From: Pseudomonas costantinii
GTDB taxonomy: Bacteria > Pseudomonadota > Gammaproteobacteria > Pseudomonadales > Pseudomonadaceae
Assembly: GCF_001870435.1 (NCBI RefSeq)
Contig: NZ_MDDR01000037.1
Span: 248,001 to 312,000, forward strand
Direction of reading: 5' to 3'
DNA length: 64,000 nucleotides
In this document: in pieces, positions 59,524 to 64,000 of the stretch
Layout: every line of letters begins with the position of its first letter
How positions within the stretch are numbered: the first letter of the stretch is position 1
Position numbers and translations under genes: made by a program
Notes under the pieces: model-generated
The model's input: only the letters and a program-made list of their open reading frames with translations
What the model was told of the DNA's origin: nothing
Databases searched by the model: none

Positions 59524-60426
59524 TTACAGGCCTTTTTGCGCCACGGTCTGGGCCGCGACGACCAGGCACTTGGTCAGCTCGGGTGAAGAGAACTTGGTGA
59601 GCACCGCGTCGGCACCCGCCAGGCGGGCTTTTTCGCTGTTCATCGCGCTGTCCAGGGAGGTGTGCAGCAGCACATAGAGTTCCTGGAAGTCCGGGGTTTC
59701 GCGCAAGGTGCGGGTGAGGGCGTAGCCGTCCATTTCGGACATTTCGATATCCGACACCACCACGTTGATCTGCTCGACCGTGCCTTGCAGCTCCAACAGC
59801 ACGTCGATGGCTTCCTTGGCGCTGCGTGCGGTGTGGCAGGTCAAGCCGAGGTTGCGCAGGGTGTGTACCGATTGCTGCAGAGCGACCTGGCTGTCGTCCA
59901 CTACCAGGATTCGCGCATTGCCCAGTACTTCCGCTTCTTCCATGGTCAAGTCGGTGGGCGCCGCTTCAATCGGTGCCGGGGCGATGCCGTGGATGACTTT
60001 TTCGATGTCCAGCACTTGCACCAGCCCGCCTTCAACCTGGGTCACCCCCGTGATAAACGCGCGGTTGCCGCCAGAACCGTACGGCGGCGGGCGGATATCG
60101 GTGGTCAGGCAGTGCACGATCTTGCTCACCGCCTGCACATGCAGGCCCTGCTTGGAGCGGCTGACATCGGTGACGATCAGGCAGCCACCGTTCGGGTCTT
60201 GCAGCGGCATTTCGCCCAGGGCGCGGCTCAAGTCGATCACCGCCAGCGAGGCACCGCGCAGGGTGGCGATGCCTTTGACGTGGGGGTGGGACTCCGGCAA
60301 CTTGGTCAGCGGCGGGCAGGGGATGATTTCGCTGACTTTCAGCAGGTTAATGGCCATCAGCTTGCCGCTGCGCAAGGTAAAGAGCAGAAGCGAGAGTGAA
60401 TCTGCGCGGGCTTTGGTGGTGGACAT
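59524..60426 (-). CDS. cheV: Chemotaxis coupling protein CheV
   Basis: 300 residues: a CheW-like domain (about 10-160, with LLLFTLRSGKLMAINLLKVSEI) and a C-terminal CheY-like receiver (about 175-298, ARILVVDDSQVALQQS). The phospho-acceptor is Asp226 in VVSDIEMSEMDG. CheV couples receptors to CheA and adds an adaptation input through phosphorylation. No other che gene is near, which is usual for pseudomonad CheV copies. Confidence 0.92.
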   Translation of the reverse strand: MSTTKARADSLSLLLFTLRSGKLMAINLLKVSEIIPCPPLTKLPESHPHVKGIATLRGASLAVIDLSRALGEMPLQDPNGGCLIVTDVSRSKQGLHVQAVSKIVHCLTTDIRPPPYGSGGNRAFITGVTQVEGGLVQVLDIEKVIHGIAPAPIEAAPTDLTMEEAEVLGNARILVVDDSQVALQQSVHTLRNLGLTCHTARSAKEAIDVLLELQGTVEQINVVVSDIEMSEMDGYALTRTLRETPDFQELYVLLHTSLDSAMNSEKARLAGADAVLTKFSSPELTKCLVVAAQTVAQKGL

Positions 60427-60507
60427 AAAAACCTTCTGTGGATCAGGGATGACGATCTATAGAGAGTTATCGACTTGGGGGAGCCAGGCTTTAACCGGAT
60501 TTATGTG

Positions 60508-61482
60508 TCAGCCTTTCCACACCTGTGGGTTCACCAGATCCTGCGGGCGCTGGCCCAGCAAGGCGCTGCGCAGGTTTTCCAGGGCTCGGTTGGCCATGGC
60601 CTCGCGAGTTTCATGGGTCGCCGAGCCGATGTGCGGCAGGGTCACGGCATTGCTCAGTTGGAACAATGGCGATTCAGCCAACGGCTCCTTCTCGTATACA
60701 TCCAGCCCGGCGCCGCGAATGCGCTGGGTTTGCAGGGCTTCGATCAGCGCCGGTTCATCGACAACGGGGCCGCGGGAAATATTGATCAGAATCGCACTGG
60801 ACTTCATCAGCCCCAACTCGCGGGTGCTGATAAGGTGACGGGTTTTCTCGCTCAACGGCACCACCAGGCACACGAAGTCCGCTTCGGCCAGCAACTGGTC
60901 CAGGCTACGAAATTGCGCGCCCAGTGCCTGCTCCAGCTCTGTCTTGCGGCTGTTACCGCTGTACAGAATCGGCATATTGAAACCCAGGCGCCCACGTCGG
61001 GCCACGGCCGCGCCGATATTGCCCATGCCGACGATGCCGAGGGTCTTGCCGTGTACATCACACCCGAATAGCGGCGCGCCCACGCTGGCTTTCCACTGGC
61101 CGGCCTTGGTCCAGGCGTCCAGCTCGGCCACGCGCCGCGCACTGCTCATCAGCAGGGCGAAGGCCAGGTCGGCGGTGCTTTCGGTGAGCACATCGGGGGT
61201 GTTGGTGAGCATGATTCCGCGCTCGTTGAAGTACGGCACGTCGTAGTTGTCGTAGCCCACCGACACGCTGGAGACCACTTCCAGCTTGCTCGCGCCCTCG
61301 AGCTGCGCACGGCCCAGTTTGCGGCCCACGCCGATCAGGCCGTGGGCGTGGGGCAGGGCTTCATTGAACTGAGCGTTGATGTCCCCGCGCTTGGGGTCGG
61401 GCGAAATCACCTCGAAATCCTGTTGCAGGCGTTCGATCATTTGCGGGGTGACGCGGCTGAAGGCGAGGACAGTCTTTTTCAT
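60508..61482 (-). CDS. ghrB: GhrB-like glyoxylate/hydroxypyruvate (2-ketogluconate) reductase
   Basis: 324 residues of the D-2-hydroxyacid dehydrogenase family. The Rossmann loop is GIVGMGNIGAAVARRG, the catalytic Arg is in NISRGPVVDE, the Glu in DVYEKEPL and the His in LPHIGSATHE. SVGYDNYDV is typical of the GhrB group. It reduces glyoxylate, hydroxypyruvate or 2-ketogluconate with NADPH. Start 61482 (MKKTVLAFSRV) is preferred; an ATG at 61497 would add five residues and neither has a strong ribosome site. Confidence 0.85.
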   Translation of the reverse strand: MKKTVLAFSRVTPQMIERLQQDFEVISPDPKRGDINAQFNEALPHAHGLIGVGRKLGRAQLEGASKLEVVSSVSVGYDNYDVPYFNERGIMLTNTPDVLTESTADLAFALLMSSARRVAELDAWTKAGQWKASVGAPLFGCDVHGKTLGIVGMGNIGAAVARRGRLGFNMPILYSGNSRKTELEQALGAQFRSLDQLLAEADFVCLVVPLSEKTRHLISTRELGLMKSSAILINISRGPVVDEPALIEALQTQRIRGAGLDVYEKEPLAESPLFQLSNAVTLPHIGSATHETREAMANRALENLRSALLGQRPQDLVNPQVWKG

Positions 61483-61597
61483 TGCAGGCGGGCTCATCGA
61501 CTACGGGAGAATGCCAAGCAAGCTAACATTCCTGCCGACAATTGTCAGGGCGCCGCTGAACCAAAGTGGGCACTGTTCAAAATGTGGGGGTTGTCAG

Positions 61598-62437
61598 CTG
61601 GTTCTCTGAGTACATATCCGTTGTTTGGGTAACGGCGGCTATTGGTTACGCCCTTACGGCGTGTCACTTTTGAAAGGAGCCCAAAAGTAACCAAAAGGCT
61701 CTTGCCCCACCACTCGGCACCTCGCTGTGGCTCGGTGTGCCCGCACTCCGGCTTGAATCCGTGGGCCGCCGCGATGGGCCATCCCTGGCCCAGCGCGGCT
61801 AACCCGGCGTCCTGCCGGGTTACCCACGGATTCAAGCCTGCGTGCGGCCAGCGTGGTTAATGGGGCGCCTGAGATCAAGATCAAAAGCAGAGCACGGCGG
61901 CCTGAAAGTCGACCTGAGTGGTGTGAAGCAAAAGCCAGATCAGAAGCAGGGCAGAATGCAGTCATCCCTAATGTATGGAGATTAAAAATGTGGGAGCGGG
62001 CTTGCTCGCGAATGCGGTGGATCAGCCAATGAATCTGTTGACTGACCCACCGCATTCGCGAGCAAGCCCGCTCCCACATTTTTTACCGCTTTTGATCTAC
62101 ACCACTCAGGTCGGCTTTCAGGCCGCCGTGCTGTTGCTTTTGATCTTTTTGATCTTGATCTTAGGCGCCCCGTTAAACCACGCTGGCCGCAAGTAGGCAC
62201 GGTGGAGCGGGGAAACCGGCAAGGATGCCGGTTTAGCCGCGCTGGGCCAGGGATGGCCCATCGCGGCGACCCGCGCAGCCGTGCCGGAGTGCGGGCACAC
62301 CGAGCCCAGGCGAGGTGCCGAGTGGTGGGGCAAGAGCGTTTTGGTTACTTTTGCGCTGTTCAAAAGTGACCCGCTGTAAGAGCGGAACCCATTTCAGCCA
62401 TACCCCAAACAACGGATATGTACTCAGCGGACCAACT
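61598..62437. repeat. Nested palindrome of dispersed repeats around a REPIN (~0.84 kb)
   Basis: Four inverted pairs sit inside one another about a centre near 62,020. Outermost: 61598-61745 with 62290-62437, the same dispersed repeat as at 48949-49106. Next: 61766-61821 with 62213-62268 (GATGGGCCATCCCTGGCCCA and its complement, each ending in a small CCGG hairpin). Next: 61840-61924 with 62099-62191 (GGGGCGCCTGAGATCAAGAT and complement). Innermost: REP pair 61984-62010 and 62056-62083. Similarity between arms is high but imperfect. This fills most of the ~1-kb gap 61498-62527; no gene is credible in it. Confidence 0.85.
61984..62083. repeat. REPIN at the centre of the palindrome
   Basis: AAAAATGTGGGAGCGGGCTT and its complement AAGCCCGCTCCCACATTTTT flank a 35-45 base core, with GCTCGCGAATGCGGTGG paired to CCACCGCATTCGCGAGC inside them. 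It is a different REP subtype (GAGCGGGCTTGCTCGCG) from the one at 94-187. Confidence 0.85.
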
Positions 62438-62527
62438 GAAAACCACAGAGTCCAAGGCTGTGTAAATCTCTATGGCCATCGCAAGCAAGCCACACACACA
62501 CATTGAACCGTTGTCGACTGATAGCAA

Positions 62528-63496
62528 TCAGTTCGCAAGGCGAGCGCCGCCGACACTGCCACTCAACTCATACGCCGCCAACTCCGCCTGATGCGCCGCC
62601 AGAATCTCCGGCAACGAACCGCGCAGGTATTCCACCCACGTCTTGATCTTCGCATCCAGGTATTGGCGCGATGGGTAGATGGCGTACAGGTTCAGCTCCT
62701 GGGAGCGGTAGGTCGGCATCACCCGTACCAGCGTGCCGTTACGCAGTCCTTCGATGGCCGCGTACACCGGCAGCAGCCCAACGCCCATGCCGCTGGTGAT
62801 CGCGGTTTTCATCGCATCGGCCGAGTTAACCAGGAATGGCGAGGTGTTAATGGCCACGCTTTCCTGGCCTTCGGGGCCATTGAAGGTCCACTTGTCCAGT
62901 TGGATCACCGGGCTGACCAGGCGCAGGCAGGCATGGTTGAGCAAATCATGGGGGCGATGGGCACAGCCCTTGGCCTTGACGTAGTCCGGCGAGGCACAGG
63001 CGATGCTGTAGGTGATGCCCAGGCGTTGGGAGACGAAGCCTGAGTCCGGCAACTCGCTGGCGAGCACGATGGACACGTCGTAGCCCTCGTCCAGCAGGTC
63101 CGGCACGCGGTTGGCCAGGGTCAGGTCGAAGGTCACATCGGGGTGAGTACGGCGGTAACGGGCAATCGCGTCGATGACGAAATGCTGGCCGATACCGGTC
63201 ATGGTGTGCACTTTCAACTGCCCGGCGGGGCGCGCGTGCGCATCGCTGGCTTCGGCCTCGGCTTCTTCGACGTAGGCGAGAATCTGCTCACAGCGCAGCA
63301 AATAACGTTTGCCGGCCTCTGTCAGCGCGATGCGGCGGGTGGTGCGGTTGAGCAAGCGGGTTTGCAGGTGGGCCTCAAGGTTGGAGACCGCGCGCGAGAC
63401 GTTAGCCGTGGTGGTGTCCAGTTGCACGGCGGCGGCGGTGAAGCTGCCGGCTTCGGCCACGCAGCTGAAGGCGCGCATGTTTTGCAAAGTGTCCAT
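62528..63496 (-). CDS. LysR-family transcriptional regulator
   Basis: 322 residues. An N-terminal winged helix-turn-helix (MRAFSCVAEAGSFTAAAVQLDTTTANVSRAVSNLEAHLQTRLLNR) is followed by a type-2 periplasmic-binding-like effector domain. It belongs to the group that starts MDTLQNMRAF. It is divergent from the outer-membrane channel gene at 63679 across 182 bases and is the likely regulator of that efflux system. The inducer cannot be read. Confidence 0.88.
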   Translation of the reverse strand: MDTLQNMRAFSCVAEAGSFTAAAVQLDTTTANVSRAVSNLEAHLQTRLLNRTTRRIALTEAGKRYLLRCEQILAYVEEAEAEASDAHARPAGQLKVHTMTGIGQHFVIDAIARYRRTHPDVTFDLTLANRVPDLLDEGYDVSIVLASELPDSGFVSQRLGITYSIACASPDYVKAKGCAHRPHDLLNHACLRLVSPVIQLDKWTFNGPEGQESVAINTSPFLVNSADAMKTAITSGMGVGLLPVYAAIEGLRNGTLVRVMPTYRSQELNLYAIYPSRQYLDAKIKTWVEYLRGSLPEILAAHQAELAAYELSGSVGGARLAN

Positions 63497-63678
63497 GGGG
63501 TGTTCTCAGGGGAGATAGCAAATTGTGACAGAAAGTTACGCCGTCCAGTGATCCCTACCAACGGATTATCGCTTGAACGGTAACAAAGATTCACAGGAAT
63601 GCCAGCTTATCGTCCTCCATTGCGCCCCCTAGAATTGCGCTATCTCTCCCGCTTCACCATCTCAGGAATTCGCTTGCC

Positions 63679-64000
63679 GTGCCGCGTCGCATCAGCAGAG
63701 AGCTGAAGACTCTCAGTGTTTGGGCCTTATCGTTAGCAATCAGCGGCTGTATCGGAACCGGAGGAATCGCCCCCCAAGGCCAGGCCCTCAACGCCAATAA
63801 TCTGGCCACCGACGAAGCAATCCAGAGCGCCGCCAGGGACGCCCATTGGCCTACCGCGCAATGGTGGCAAGCCTACGGCGACCCCCAACTCAACCGCTGG
63901 GTCGAACTCGCTACTCAAAACAGCCCAAGCATGGCCATGGCCGCCGCTCGGGTGCGTGAAGCGCGGGCCATGGCGGGAATTGCCGAGTCGGCCGAGTCTT
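63679..64000 (+). CDS. RND-type outer-membrane channel lipoprotein (NodT/OprM family), partial
   Basis: The frame is open to the window edge. A GTG start at 63679 gives a lipoprotein signal (PRRISRELKTLSVWALSLAISGC), then HWPTAQWWQAYGDPQLNRWV and ARVREARAMAGIAES, the conserved opening of NodT/OprM-family channels. Such trimeric channels take substrates from RND or MFS pumps to the outside. An AGGA site lies 11 bases before the GTG. The pump genes presumably follow beyond the window. Confidence 0.85.
   Translation, partial: MPRRISRELKTLSVWALSLAISGCIGTGGIAPQGQALNANNLATDEAIQSAARDAHWPTAQWWQAYGDPQLNRWVELATQNSPSMAMAAARVREARAMAGIAESAES

Noticed and set aside
61654..62363. Several short ORFs on both strands in the palindrome
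   Set aside because: They are translations of dispersed repeats; similar ORFs can be read from the copy near 49 kb. No ribosome sites or conserved protein pattern.
1..64000. CRISPR arrays, tRNA/rRNA genes, prophage or transposase genes
   Set aside because: No regularly spaced direct repeats, no tRNA- or rRNA-like segments and no integrase or transposase motifs were found on either strand; the only mobile traces are REP-type repeats.

Overview
The window reads as ordinary chromosome of a Pseudomonas of the P. fluorescens complex. Evidence: GC-rich codon use, REP/REPIN repeats beginning GTGGGAGC, a single complete dcw (division and cell wall) cluster preceded by rnpB and the rsmI-lpoA-yraN-SIS-dolP block, an OprD-family porin, CheV, and the acyl-CoA ligase/DUF1302/DUF1329/LuxR-type cluster seen in pseudomonads. 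No phage, transposase, CRISPR array, tRNA or rRNA was found.

Layout. 1-7.3 kb: housekeeping genes (PlsC-like acyltransferase, small Cys-rich protein, DUF2007, SRAP, M48 lipoprotein, GDT1-type Mn exporter behind a yybP-ykoY riboswitch, rsmC, a 2-hydroxyacid dehydrogenase, a LysE/RhtB exporter). 7.4-15.6 kb: acyl-CoA ligase, DUF1302 and DUF1329 envelope proteins and a large MalT-like LuxR regulator, probably a fatty-acid or ester uptake and activation unit. 15.6-19.1 kb: pqiA (two separate genes)-pqiB-pqiC, a lipid-transport system spanning the envelope. 19.2-25.5 kb: a metallo-hydrolase, an OmpA-like lipoprotein, then dolP, SIS isomerase, yraN and lpoA, with rsmI divergent. 25.5-44.1 kb: rnpB and the dcw cluster mraZ-rsmH-ftsL-ftsI-murE-murF-mraY-murD-ftsW-murG-murC-ddl-ftsQ-ftsA-ftsZ-lpxC. 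It starts from a sigma70-type promoter carrying three 10-bp MraZ repeats, most genes overlap by 1-11 bp, and lpxC ends at a terminator.

44.1-48.7 kb: two tandem, recently duplicated diguanylate cyclases and an OprD porin. 49.1-55.5 kb: an RND efflux pump (adaptor and permease) in one operon with a metal-type two-component system, with an 18-bp TGACA/TGTCA palindrome upstream. 55.6-61.5 kb: a small unknown protein, two paralogous periplasmic solute-binding proteins (the second is a lipoprotein fused to a RidA domain), a YkgJ-type Cys cluster protein, a GNAT, CheV and a GhrB-like dehydrogenase. 61.5-62.5 kb: a gene-free ~0.85-kb nested palindrome built from dispersed repeats around a REPIN. 62.5-64 kb: a LysR regulator divergent from an RND outer-membrane channel cut by the window edge.

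The strongest candidates for something little described are the solute-binding-RidA fusion lipoprotein beside its unfused paralogue with no transporter, and the nested palindrome. The DUF1302/DUF1329 cluster and the SIS protein that mixes GmhA and DiaA traits come next.
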